Below are positions 10,553-21,592 of a stretch of DNA of 64,000 nt, one piece after another. The notes under the pieces are model-generated. The model was not told the origin of the DNA, ran no database searches, and worked only from the letters and a program-made list of their open reading frames with translations. The first letter of the stretch is position 1; each line of letters begins with the position of its first letter. Both the position numbers and the translations under genes were made by a program. Origin of the DNA: Dillenia suffruticosa (taxonomy: Eukaryota; Streptophyta; Magnoliopsida; Dilleniales; Dilleniaceae); NCBI GenBank assembly GCA_033439265.1, contig JAVTVX010000001.1, positions 513,501 to 577,500 on the forward strand, written 5' to 3'.

Positions 10553-12480
10553 TCTCTTCTCACTTTGGAAGAGGGAACAATTGAGGCAAATTGAGATGGA
10601 TGATCCTCGCGCAAATTTAAACTGTTTTGAGGAGTTAACTTCGGATTAAGGTATTGGTTTCCTTTGCTTAATATTTTCAAAGACTAAGACAAGTTCACGC
10701 TAAGGTGCACGTTGTCACATGCAAGGAAAATGAAAAAAACCGCATTGGTAGCCCAAACCCGCGGGGGGGAGGGGGAAGGCCTTTCATAATCAGGTTGGAA
10801 TCTTGGTTTAGCAAATTAGAGATGCACTTATACTTTTTATTTAACTATTAATAATAACTTAATTGATACCTCCTTCCTGATTTTGAATTCGAAATTTTTT
10901 ATATATATAAAAAACACTTCTTCTTCTTCTATTTATTTTATTTAAAGAAATTTCAATATTTTTTTTTTTGTATCATGGTTATGTTACCAATCCAGTATTC
11001 GGAGATTTGCCTCGACTAATATGAGTCGATCACTTGCAAGATTCAATTAAGGGGTAGGTCTCTCAGCATTGATTTTTTGTTTTTATGGGGGATTTAATTC
11101 CTGATCATAATTAAGAAACGTCAGTTTTTGAACCAACTTAATTATAAAACGTTGGTAAGAAATTTTAATATTTAATTCTCAATATAGAATTTAGGCGTTG
11201 TATTCCTGATTTTTCACGTAGGTGTAATAAATTTTTGTTGTTATTGACATTGCCTATTTTACTTTGTTACATGAGTTCCAGCTTGTCGAAACTGTAGATG
11301 CAATCAATCACATTATTTTAAGTATTAAGATTTGGGAGTACGAGGGACTGGTACGGGGGCTTGGCCTTGGACTTTGTGAACTTCACTGTATTAAATCTCA
11401 ACTTCATACTTTTTAAAAGCAGATATCTTTGCACGCGGTTTAAGAGTTTTTAGAGTAATTTGTGAGCAACATCGTCACATGCACTTGATTCAGATCAATT
11501 CTTTCTTATATTCAAGCATTAGGCTGACTTGCAGAATATGGAGCGAAGCTTGAAAGTAGTACATACCCCTTGTGGGCCTTACGTTGGTGAGACAGACTCT
11601 TCCCTTCCTTTTTTTTTTTTTTTTTTTTATTTTTAAAAATAATTTCTAAATTTTGAATCTAAAACTTAATTAATAAATTTAACAGTCTATCCCACTAGGT
11701 CAAGTGTCGGTGTTATACTATCCTTTTCATTCTTTCTTTAATTATCCTTTTAGAATATTTGACATATCCTTTTAAAATATTTCAAACCCTTCTTTAAATA
11801 TGTTTTTATTAAAAAGATACATTGTTTTACTTATTTTTTTTTTTAAATATGTTAAAAGAAATACGTAATAGAAATATTTGATTACCGTTAACTTTAGTGC
11901 AACCCACCAAATATATAATTTAGAAAGTTGAAATTTTTGGAAGAAATGAATTAGAAGTTGTGTGTGTGTGATAACTAGTGCCTCTTTGTCTCTCTAGTTC
12001 TCTCTCTCTTGAGTTTTTTTTTTTCCTCATAATAATTAGAGCCGAAATGTCAAAGAGAACAAAATTGTTCTTCATAAATAATTAGTGATTCGATATTGAT
12101 ATTTTTTTAAATAAATTTTTAAATTCAAATTTTATAAATAGAAAAAATATGTATCGAGAGAGTTTTACTTCATAAGAAGTCAGCCTAATATGTAATAATG
12201 GTATTCTAATAATAATATGTATAATGTATTGTTATTTAGTTATAAATATATATATATTTTTTAATTTTATGTATCACTTTCTGTATTTTAGAAGGATGAG
12301 TTTAAATTATGGTACGTAATAATAGTATTTTAATAATGATATGTATAATGATTCTGATATAATAAATCATTATCCAGTTATATTCCAGAAGGATTAGATT
12401 TGATCTTATCATTGAACTCCTTTTCGGTGGGTTGGTGGAATGAAACCAAGGTCATTTGATCTAATCCAATCAACAGGTGG
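10553..12480. other. AT-rich intergenic DNA upstream of PG1
   Basis: No gene seen. It holds the PG1 promoter side (10553-10700), a T-tract at about 11610-11628 and two imperfect copies of a 35-bp AT-rich stretch (12192-12226 and 12316-12350). On the minus strand at about 10960-11060 a segment ending in an A-run resembles the 3' half of the SINE family found at 13.1, 19.5 and 21.4 kb. Confidence 0.5.
10960..11060 (-). repeat. 3' fragment of tRNA-derived SINE (family 1)
   Basis: On the minus strand, GCAAGTGATCGACTC, ATATTAGTCGAGG, CTCCGAATACTGG and TTGGTAACAT followed by an A-run line up in order with the 3' half of the full copies at 19530-19722 and 21414-21592. It is diverged and lacks the tRNA-like head. 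Confidence 0.4.
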
Positions 12481-12486
12481 TGAACC

Positions 12487-12729
12487 TATAAAATTAAAGC
12501 TTTCTCCATGCTTATTCTCAAACATTTGTTCCCATCTCCTTCTCGCAGACATATTGCCTAGCCCCACGTTTTTTCTAGGAATGCTACTTGATTCTTCATA
12601 ATCAGAAGCCGTTTCAAATTTAGGAAGAAGAAGATGACGACAAAAACGAGGCTTGGAAATCTAATTTCTTCGTTTTGGTCAGATGGGCAATTTACCAGAA
12701 GTATGATACAGCCCGGAGTGTCACACATT
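12487..12729 (+). other. Candidate promoter and first exon of an unidentified gene
   Basis: A TATA box (TATAAAAT, 12487-12494) is followed about 140 bp later by an ATG at 12634. The open frame runs 32 codons (MTTKTRLGNLIS...) to 12729, exactly at a strong donor, GTAAGT (12730-12735). A further exon-like piece, 14891-14943, lies between TGTGTTGCAG and GTAAGT. I cannot join these into a recognisable protein; they may be part of a lncRNA or a small gene between PG1 and PG2. The evidence is signal-based only. Confidence 0.25.
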
Positions 12730-13064
12730 GTAAGTCTTTTCTCACTGTGTCTCCGTTATGTTGTAGCTATTTACTTAGTGTTGTTAATTTTTATCAATGA
12801 TTGTGAGATTCAGTTCCCTAGAAGACGTAGAAGCAGAACGTCGACCAAGCCAACCTTATTAGTCTTTAGTTTCAATAACATATATTATGTCACTATTTGA
12901 ACGTTAACCCATACAAATTCTTTGGTGTCTATTGATTAATAATAGCTTACACAAATAAATTTCAGATTTGCTCTCGCATACAAACAGGTTCTTTTGACAA
13001 TGAACGGTAAGCGCCTTCCGCTTTATATAGAAGAAGAGGAAGAATTTTGCCGCCTTATCAACGT

Positions 13065-13256
13065 CTGATAAGTCAATTAGTTTAGAAACTAATGCAGTTG
13101 AATCATGGTCGGGAGTTTGATCTCTCATGGGAATGGAAAAATCAACGTTGGGAGACCTGCTTCTCAATTGAGCCCTGTAAGCGGTCGATCCAAATTAATC
13201 GGGGTGAAATATCGGATAATGGGTTGGTGGCATGGTAAAAAAAAAAAAAAAAAAAA
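13065..13256 (+). mobile_element. tRNA-derived SINE family 1, diverged copy
   Basis: Box-B-like GAGTTTGATCTC, then ACGTTGGGAGACC, CGATCCAAATTAATCGG, ATCGGATAATGGGTTGG and a 20-base A-run at 13237-13256. The order of blocks is the same as in the copies at 19.5 and 21.4 kb. No clear target-site duplication was found, which suits an older insertion. Confidence 0.6.
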
Positions 13257-15373
13257 TGTTGCAGCCTTCAAAAGGCAAGTAGGGTAGCCCATTAGGCTCG
13301 TAGGGCCGGCCCTGTCCTATTTCCTTAGTCCAGTTGGGCTTTCGTATTTTCTTTGAAAATTAATTTAACTATGATCATATTTCAAACGACGGGGGCTGAC
13401 TACACATTTAAATCAAACTCCTTGCACATGTCAATGGATGAGTCATACATATTTGGATATGGTAAAAAATTTTCATAAATAGGAGTCGATCCTCTGGACC
13501 ATAAATTTTGAGAGTCGGACCCCGGGCCAACCCCTATTTCCTAAGCCCAGCCTCCGGTCCACACCAACAAATTCCAGAGACAAGGTCCCAAAAGAATGAA
13601 GGCTGAGATTCTCTCTCTGGGATTCCAGTGTGATGGTTTCTCTCTAGGATGCATTTTCATAGGTATGAGTCTGAGTTTGTTATGAGTTTGATTTTTTTTT
13701 TTCTCCGATTTATATAAAATGTGATACCTAATTCTTGCGTACAAACAAACCGTTTGAAGAAATGTCAATGAGAACTGATGAACTGGTTATATCGAGGTGA
13801 TCATCTGACAAACTGATACCCATAATTATATTCACACAGGTCTCATTAGATTTGACTTCATTACCATAATTTTGTTTACTTGTAGATTTGTGCGTGTGAT
13901 GCTGCATGTGGCATATCGTGTTCACTTTCTTAACTGCATTCTCGACCTTGTTACTTTGTTTTTGTTTTTTTTTTGTTTTTAAATAATGTGATTTTATCAA
14001 AGTTTACTTTCCACGCTTAGTTCAGGTGGCCAGAGACTTCACTAGGAACTCCCACAATTCATAAGACATTAGCTTCCTTATGATAGTTTTAGTGAGCTTT
14101 GCAGCATGAATCTGCGCTGTCCCTTCCCTTGCTTATGAGTGGTGAAATTAAGCTTCCCGAGCTTGGAGTTATTTTAAAGTTACGGTGTCTTCTCCTTGAT
14201 TCTTTGTTGAAAAGTGGTTCCTTTTGTCTTCTTCTTCACTAGGAACTTCTCCTTGACCATGTGTCTTCTCCATCATGGCGGTCATGATAGATGATGGTGC
14301 CTCTCTTGAAATGCTAAATCTGGATAAAATTGGATAGTCACTGAATCATGCATACGGTTTTTCTATTTGCTAATGTACTTAACAAACACACTCTCTCTTG
14401 TTTGAATCTGCAGAGCGAAGGAGTGGAATCTCTGGTGAATACTTACTCCCGGCTTACTTTTACTCTTTTACACCAAAAATGATTTGGTGCTTCTTTACCT
14501 ACAAATGACTTCCCCTAATAAAAGAAGGCTACTTTTCTTGTGCAATGTAGATTTTATTGGACATTATATCTGATTGGAGACATGCCCATTTCTTTCTACA
14601 ATAAGTGGGTTCTTCCTTCATCATTTCTCACATAAAACTTCTCACAGAAATTTAGCTCCATTTATGCTTTATTATGCGGTTTGGTGCATGCTTTCATATA
14701 TGTAATTAGCTACTGCATATAGCAGTGTTGTGTTAATGCTTTTCTAATTTTCTTAATTATTTCAAAGCACAGAGTGATGGATGATTAGTTAGTGCTTGAA
14801 GGTGAAACTAGTTACTTGGATGTGAAAATTTAATGGAGCAGAGACTTCTATGCGGCATACTTACTAGGACATTGTGATTGTGTGTTGCAGCATGACAGTC
14901 GCAAATCAGATTGGGATGCTTTTATAGAAACTAAACAGCATTGGTAAGTCTGGACTGAGATTCATTAGGAATTAAAATGGTCCTTCACTGAAATAAGGTG
15001 GAGGTTCCCTTCCATTCTTAGCAAATAAACAGACTAAAATTCAAGAAATATTTGCTTTGAAAATTCAGGTACAAAATTTCCCTGCTAAATGCATTCCTCA
15101 TTCAATTGCGTATTTATTTTGGATGCCGCTAATAGATACAGAGAATTTTAACCAAACAAGTTGATATTTGTAATTTTTTATCGTGATGTTGATTTTATCA
15201 AGACAATCATTTATCCACAGTATGCTGCAATCATTTTTCGATTAACTATATTGTATATTACTCAGAGGAAGAAATCAACGGACTTGAGCCCAGTTGAATG
15301 GTGGCCTCTTTTAGATAAATCAGTAGGGCCAGGACTTCTCTCAGTAGAAAGCTGTCATTGCTAAATTTTGTAT
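13257..15373. other. Intergenic between SINE copy and PG2
   Basis: No recognised gene. It contains the exon-like segment 14891-14943, flanked by good splice signals, and short T-tracts near 13690 and 13960. The open frames here are short and of AT-driven composition. Confidence 0.4.
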
Positions 15374-17099
15374 TTACAGGCAGCTTGCAGGGATAAGCAC
15401 ACCACTGCTGGTTCCACCAGCATAGTGGCACGATGAAGTTGTAGCTGCATTTTGAAAGGTAATGTGGATCTGCTTCATTGTGATTCCTGTACAAGGACTG
15501 GTTGGGCTGCAATTGAATGTCACTGCCTCTTGTTTAGATGATGTTCCCTTTATGTTGCTGTAAGTCACTTGGCTGATCTTCACCCCTGAATTCTGCAGGA
15601 TACCATGAGCAAATTTATTAGTACAACTTACTGTGTATCTAGGAAATTAAGGTTTGCACCAAAATTCAGTTGGATCATACATATCTCTATCTTACATTTT
15701 AGACTTCTATTTATTGCATAGGTTTCAGCTGATTTTAACCAAATTTAGTTTGCACAAAACTTTTTTTTGGTTATATGAGATTTGAACCCGGATCACGGGA
15801 TTAGGGGAAGGGAGTTGTGACCACTAGGCTGTCCCCTTGGGGACTTTGTTTGCACAAAACTTCGTGTAGATATTGTAGTCTTTTTCATTTTTAAAGTATC
15901 AGCATCAGTTCACCTGATTAGGGCAATTTTGGCCACTAGGGCAGTACTTCTGATCAATGATGATTGGGTTATAAACATCCTTCATAACAATGTTTTGGAA
16001 AGTGATGCTTCTGGCAAAGCCATTGCTGTGTCTTCCCCAGCTTTTTATGCGCACCCCATTTAATGTTCCAGTGAAAATGGCACCTGTGACTGTCACATTT
16101 TGAACTCCATCTTCATTTGCGTTGTTTCCCAGGCTACCAATGCTGTAGGAGTCCAGAGATTTGATTCATGTTGATTAGTGATTAAACTTAACAGCTATAT
16201 GTGTTTATGAAATTGATTTTCATTAGATAAAATATGATTTGCTTTTGAAATTACCTGATTCCATGTCCTGGGCCACAGGCAGTCTGTTGAATCCACACGT
16301 TTCTGTTGCCAGGGCCTATAGATATGCAATCATCTCCAGTCCTTATGACACTACCAATGATGGTTACTCCAGTAGAGGACTGAACATGGATGCCATCCGT
16401 GTTGAGGCTTTGGCTCGAAGCAAATGCCTTCAGGTTTCGTATCAATACATTGCTGCACAGGTCAATGCCAATGTGTTCTGTTTGGCTGTTGATCGATGTC
16501 AAGCCGCTAAGCAACACATTGGTGGATGACAGGATTGATAATGACTGCATTTCACAGGTAATTGTTAGATGTAAAAATAACAGGTTCTTTAAAGATCCAC
16601 ATGCAAATACACAGCAGGATTAATTTTGTTGAACGAAAATTTTGCATATGCATTTTCTTTTATGTACCCTTGATCCTGTTGGGCAATTTGATCCAGTTGT
16701 GCGACATGCCCAAAAGTCGGTTCCCATGGCATTAAGGGTGCCTCCATAGATGGAAAGACCAGAGACATTGATAAACTTAATCCAAAACCCTGTTTGGCCA
16801 ATGACTTGGTAATTGGAGGGTGCAACAAGAGTGCCTGCAATAATCACTGTTACTTTGAACTTGCAAGGACCGCTAAAAACGGCTGTTTTAACCAAGAAAG
16901 TTCCCTGGGGAACATACAATGTGGCCGGATGGATTGAGCTGCATACCATTGTCCATGCCTCAAGAAAGGATGGTGTCGAGTCAGTCTGACCGTCTGGTTT
17001 CGCCCCAAAACTAACAACATTGTATGCTGCATTGGCTGATTGAAGTAGGATGAAGAAAGTGAACAAGAAGTTAATAGAAAGAGGCATGAAATTTGCCAT
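15374..17099 (-). CDS. Polygalacturonase PG2 (GH28), four exons
   Basis: Secreted pectin hydrolase and tandem paralogue of PG1. Exons on the minus strand: 17099-16668, 16544-16255, 16142-15914 and 15592-15374, giving 389 residues. A hydrophobic signal peptide ([13 protein letters not shown]... ending SANA) precedes [15 protein letters not shown]. All four GH28 motifs are intact: [23 protein letters not shown] with SIGSLG, and RIK (GVRIKSWGR). An in-frame ATG at 17129 would add ten residues. I prefer 17099 because its context is better (AAGATGG), it aligns with the PG1 start, and the likely TATA box (17149-17155) lies only 20 bp before 17129, so transcription should begin downstream of that codon. 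Intron 3 carries a tiny SINE (15763-15847). The 5' end and promoter are duplicated as the broken PG3 at 41.6 kb. Confidence 0.93.
15763..15847 (-). mobile_element. 85-bp tRNA-derived mini-SINE in PG2 intron 3
   Basis: On the minus strand, GGGACAGCCTAGTGGTCACAA (box A region) is followed by box B (GGGTTCAAATC) and an eight-base A tail. The insert is flanked by a perfect 15-bp target-site duplication, GTTTGCACAAAACTT, at 15748-15762 and 15848-15862. It has essentially no non-tRNA body. It lies in the same orientation as PG2, clear of the splice sites. Confidence 0.8.
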
Positions 17100-17148
17100 C
17101 TTCTTCCTGAGAGAATTTAGAGTTGACATTTGACAACTATGTCTTGTC

Positions 17149-17155
17149 TTTTATA
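17149..17155 (-). promoter_or_regulatory. TATA box of PG2
   Basis: TATAAAA on the minus strand, 50 bp upstream of the ATG at 17099 and 20 bp upstream of the ATG at 17129. A usual TATA-to-start spacing of about 30 bp would place the cap site near 17120, excluding the distal ATG. The paralogous site before PG3 reads CATGAAA, so it is lost there. Confidence 0.6.
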
Positions 17156-18526
17156 CTGTTATGGAAGGCTTTGCATTTGCTAGGATACTTGAGATCTTTT
17201 ATTATATCTAGCTAATAATATGGATATGTTGTTGGCACATGCCATGGGAAATGAAACAGACCCGCATTTGCCGTTGAAGCCTCATGTATCCCAGATCCTG
17301 TTTTCTGCATTAATAAGTCATATTTTCTTTTTCCGGTTAACCTACCAAGTACAGATCCATAATATTTTTCCTTTTTCCTTCTTATTTTTTTTTTCTTTTT
17401 TCTTTTCTTGTATCCCAGATCCTCTCTTTTGCATTTCCATAAAATTTTGATTTTATACTGTTATGTGTCCAATTGCTTGGGTATGCGAGCAAGTGCTCGT
17501 TGATGAAATTACTCCCACTTTCAATTGTTGTAAACTTTAATCATGATCATGGTATTTGTACCTAATTAGGGATGCTTTATTTGGTAAAGTAGATATTTTA
17601 AAAAATTTTGTGATATTGAGTAATTGTGTACATCACTAGACATTGTCATTTTTAGGCTACAAGTTATCGGTAGGGCAACAATTCTGAACTTTACACTCAA
17701 TTGTGTGGAGTTTTGGTATTTTGGGTATCGATTTTTTTTTTTTTTTTTTTTTTTAATCTATTGTTACATTTTCCTTTTACCACAGCATAAGATTTTACTA
17801 CTAAAGTATATACCAAGTAAACTCATTAAGTATACACATGGCCACCAACTATATTTATTGAATCATATATATATAATTTGAGGGCAAACCACATGAAAAT
17901 GTTTTCCCTATTATGTTTTAGCTTTGTGATCTTAAGATCTATTTAATAAGTGAGATTTTAGGTTTTATGATGTTTACATCCAACCAAAATGTGTCAAATT
18001 ATTAGGAGAGTTTTAGCTGTTTAGTGTAAACATATTATTTCAAATCATATGCTTTTATGTTTTTTTTTTTTTTTTTGGAGACCCCAAGAGCCTATAATGT
18101 TTGTATGATGAACCTGAACATATAATTAATGGGAGGGAATGGAATGGAATGGAATAGATTGCGAGGCTGTGGTGGTGGGGGATTGTCCATGTTACACGCG
18201 GAGGAAAGCCGGAGCTTATAATGGCGTGTCTCTAGGCAACCAACCACGTGAGTCCGATTCCAACAATCATTAGGCACAGGCTTGGCCCAATCATCCTTTG
18301 CCATCTGTCTCGCTACCTTCGCGGTACCCATTCCTTATTGATGAAATTTGAAATCATGTTTACCATAACATAATCATATACGAGAGGTTAGGCTATATTT
18401 CTTACTTAAGATCATAAACGTGTCATTTGACCATAAAATCTACTAGGTTGAAAGATCTCTATTTCTAAGAGAGAATTTAGTCGGATTGATCCAAATTAAT
18501 CAAGATAAAATTTTATATATCGTTCT

Positions 18527-18610
18527 TAAGGAGACAACCTAGTAATCATAATCTCTCTCTTTCAACTCGGTGATTCGGGATTTGAATTTCAATATAACAA
18601 TAAAAAACCT
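18527..18610 (+). repeat. Diverged copy of the mini-SINE
   Basis: AAGGAGACAACCTAGTAATCA, GGTGATTCGGGATTTGAAT and ATATAACAATAAAAA align in order with the minus-strand mini-SINE of PG2 intron 3 (GGGGACAGCCTAGTGGTCA, GTGATCCGGGTTCAAAT, ATATAACCAAAAAA). Box B is degraded. It suggests a dispersed family with no body beyond the tRNA-like part. Confidence 0.55.
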
Positions 18611-18970
18611 TCAAATATTATACGATGAACCGAGCCGAGGATAGAACACCACTGAGCATGGGCCAAGGCTGCGGATCTACGGGGCACGGCCAAACAGCGA
18701 CTGGGCAAATGGGGATGGGGAGTCTAACAAAACTTTAAGCCCAACCATAGGATGGTGAAATGGTCTTTGGGTGTGTAATTTTGTATGTAAAAATCAAAAC
18801 TTCTCCATGAAAAGAAATAAATAAAACTATTATTACGTTCACAATTTTGAATTTAGTCCAAGGGATCATTTGTGACAGACGACAGGCTAGAGACCTAATC
18901 TATAAACAGGGCAAGGGATCATCATTTTAGGACTGTTTGATTAACAGGTGTAACAAAGCTGTGATAGCGT

Positions 18971-19078
18971 ATCATAAATTAGATTTCATAATTATTTAAA
19001 TTAAATTAATATATTTTTTAGATAATCATAAATTAGATTTTATAATTATTTAAATTAAATTAATATAATTTTCAGATA
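18971..19078. repeat. Two tandem copies of a 54-bp AT-rich unit
   Basis: Copies 18971-19024 and 19025-19078 both begin ATCATAAATTAGATTT. The unit lies in a roughly 130-bp stretch of block A with no counterpart in block B, where the flanks meet near 51580. Confidence 0.7.
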
Positions 19079-19529
19079 ATCGAGAAAAAAAAGTAATAAA
19101 GGGAGAAAGCCCGAATATAATTAGGCCAAGTTCTTCAGATGTCTAATGGGTCATCCAATACATAAGGTCCTCACAAGTAAACTGGGCCAAAATGTGCTTT
19201 GATCCAGTTGTTTAGAATTTTCCCATATGATTTGGAGACTAAGGTGATGACCAGAAATTTCAATGAAATTTTATTTTTTATTTTCTTCTTTAAAATCAAA
19301 ATAAAAATTCCAGTTACTCTAATAATCATTGTTGCATTTTGCATATATATTTACTATCCTCCAATAATCCGTCTAAAGTAGAAAAAAAATTCAATTTGTC
19401 ACTCTTCAACACTTGTTTTACACCTTTTTTATCCTATTTTTCGTTTTGTTTAGAGAAGTTTGAGGGAGCAACAGCTTTAGCAAATTTGTATGGTGATTTC
19501 ATGTGCATGTACCAAATACAAAGTTCTAT

Positions 19530-19722
19530 ATCAATACTCAGTTGACTTAATAGGATATGTGGTATTACATCCCTTAATTAAGATTTCAGATTCGATTCAC
19601 GACTTAGACATATAACAGATTACATTGGGGAATAGCTTTCTTAAATAAGCCACTGCAAGTCTCGAATCAGATTAATTAGAATATGACTCCGGATACCGGT
19701 TGGTATAGTAAAAAAAAAAATT
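19530..19722 (+). mobile_element. tRNA-derived SINE family 1, block-A-specific insertion
   Basis: Blocks in order: TAGGATATGTGGTATTACAT, box-B-like GATTCGATTCACGAC, TAGACATATAACAGATTAC, CACTGCAAGTCTCGAATC, CCGGATACCGGTTGGTATAG and an A-run. It is flanked by the duplication CAAAGTTCTAT (19519-19529) and CAAAATTCTAT (19723-19733). The block B paralogue (about 52195-52220) has a single uninterrupted CAAAGTTCTAT followed by CTCATC, so it preserves the empty site. Confidence 0.8.
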
Positions 19723-19924
19723 CAAAATTCTATCTCATCTCTCTCTCCCTTTGTTTTTTTTTTTTTTCAAACACTAGTTATGTCTCATCTGGGTTCATTA
19801 GATAACTAGTTGTTATGAAAAGATCAATCAATTTACCACTAAGTGGTTTTTTCCCCCTTTTCTTTCATCTAGTAGAGGGCTATGCCCTAAATACAAAATA
19901 ACAGGATGAACTTTCTGATATCGA

Positions 19925-20068
19925 AATGTCATTTTCGTTATCTAAACACTCTAATATCATTTGAGTAGGTGATTAGTGATAATTAAATATATGATTAATG
20001 TCATTTTGGTTATCTGAAAGACCCTAATATCATTTGACCAAGTGATTAGTGATAATTAAATATGTGAT
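19925..20068. repeat. 72-bp tandem duplication
   Basis: Copies 19925-19996 and 19997-20068 both begin AATGTCATTTT and end in AATTAAATAT plus a few bases. Block B has one unit, itself interrupted by the 0.86-kb insert at 52404-53262. Confidence 0.7.
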
Positions 20069-20994
20069 TTTTATAACTCTTTTTGCATTCACTAGTTAAA
20101 TTTTTATCATGTTCATCTACATTGGTGTATAGGATTATAGATGAGGAATTATAGACTACAGATAGACTACTAGACAATGGATAAAGATTCGTCTGCTACT
20201 TTTAGTCACTTGGGGGCGCAACATCACATCTTGGAACATGTCTTATCCATAATTGAAATCTACAAAGTCTCTCTTATCTTTCTAATTTCCTTTTAATAGT
20301 AAAACTTTGTTAGTTGATTTAAACCTCACAATGAATGGGCATACAATGAAATCAAACAAGAAACCGGAGCAGAAGATTGTGGAGTCCTGCCATAGTAACA
20401 GATCTCCAAGTTTTCCATATGGGCAAAGTGAGCTTAGTCCTCCTCAAAGCCAATAGAAGAAAAATCGGTTAATGGGTTAGTCAACAGACAGGTTCTATAA
20501 AAAGGGCTTTCTAGGGAGTTCTCAACCGCAAGCAATTGACTATCCGAAGTACGCAATGCCCTATTTACTAAGTCATTCTTTTGGTGCATGATTTGGCATG
20601 AATAGGGACCTAACTGTCACTATTCTTGCATGCTCAGGTGGAAAATGAACCAAAGCCCTATCCCTACACCATGAATCCTCTTCTCTTCTTTCTTTCATAT
20701 GCATGTTCAAATTCAAGATATGCCTATATTTTTTGACAATAGTACTTTGAACATATAGTTTTGGCACATTAACACAAGTTGCCAAACTCAGTCCTCGGAG
20801 GTCAACATACATCACATGCCTCCTCCACAAACAAAAATGCTCCCAAAAAACAAGGAAACCTCAAAACATGGCAACGTGCATTCGTGAATCTTGATTTCGC
20901 ATTTGATAGCACTACCATTCACGTATCTTGTAGCCGGCTAGCTGCTACTGCTATACGTGAGTCGTGAGACATGCATTCAAGATTCTCGATTGGC

Positions 20995-21063
<69 letters not shown>
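20995..21063. repeat. (GA)n microsatellite
   Basis: About 34 uninterrupted GA dinucleotides. The paralogous site in block B (about 54787-54806) has only about ten, so the locus is length-variable within this genome. Confidence 0.95.
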
Positions 21064-21064
<1 letters not shown>

Positions 21065-21413
21065 ATGTGAGCCAAGAATAAATTAGAAGCAAACCTTTAT
21101 GGGACAGAGAGCTTCATTCCCATCGTCTATTCTCATCTCCAATAGGCGAGCATGCAGTCATTTATAGATGACCAATATAAAAAGAAAATAGTGAAGATTA
21201 CAAATTTGGGGGTAGAAATTGGAAGAACGAGTAATTTCAGCAAAGATTTTTTAAGATTTCTATCATACATGTAATTTTGAAAAAAAAAAAAAAAAAAAGA
21301 GAGAGAGAGAAGCTTATTATACTACAGTTTTTCTGTTATGTTATGTTCTGAATTCAATTCTGCCTACATAAAAATACATAGGTTATGTTGCAAGCGCATT
21401 TATTGTGACAAAT

Positions 21414-21592
21414 AGCAACGGATCTAATAGGATATGATACTAGATTCTTAATCAAGATTCCGAATTCGACTCACGACTTGGACATGTAATAGATTACGTT
21501 GGGAGGGTCGTTCTCTAAATGAATCACTATAATTCTCGGATTGGATTAATCATGGTATGACTCTAAATACCAGTTAATATAGTATAAAAAGA
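21414..21592 (+). mobile_element. tRNA-derived SINE family 1, second block-A-specific insertion
   Basis: Same family as 19530-19722: AATTCGACTCACGACTTGG, ACATGTAATAGATTACG, TTGGGAGGGTCGTTCTC, then TACCAGTTAATATAGTATAA. It is flanked by a 16-bp duplication, ATTTATTGTGACAAAT (21398-21413) and ATTTATGGTGACAAAT (21593-21608). Block B at about 55058-55078 reads ATTTATCGTGACAAAT once, directly followed by CTCTTATAATC: an intact empty site. Confidence 0.85.

Noticed and set aside
20573-20967. Short frames near 20.6-20.97 kb and 54.45-54.72 kb
   Set aside because: Shared between blocks only because the DNA is duplicated; no start context, domain or splice pattern supports a gene.
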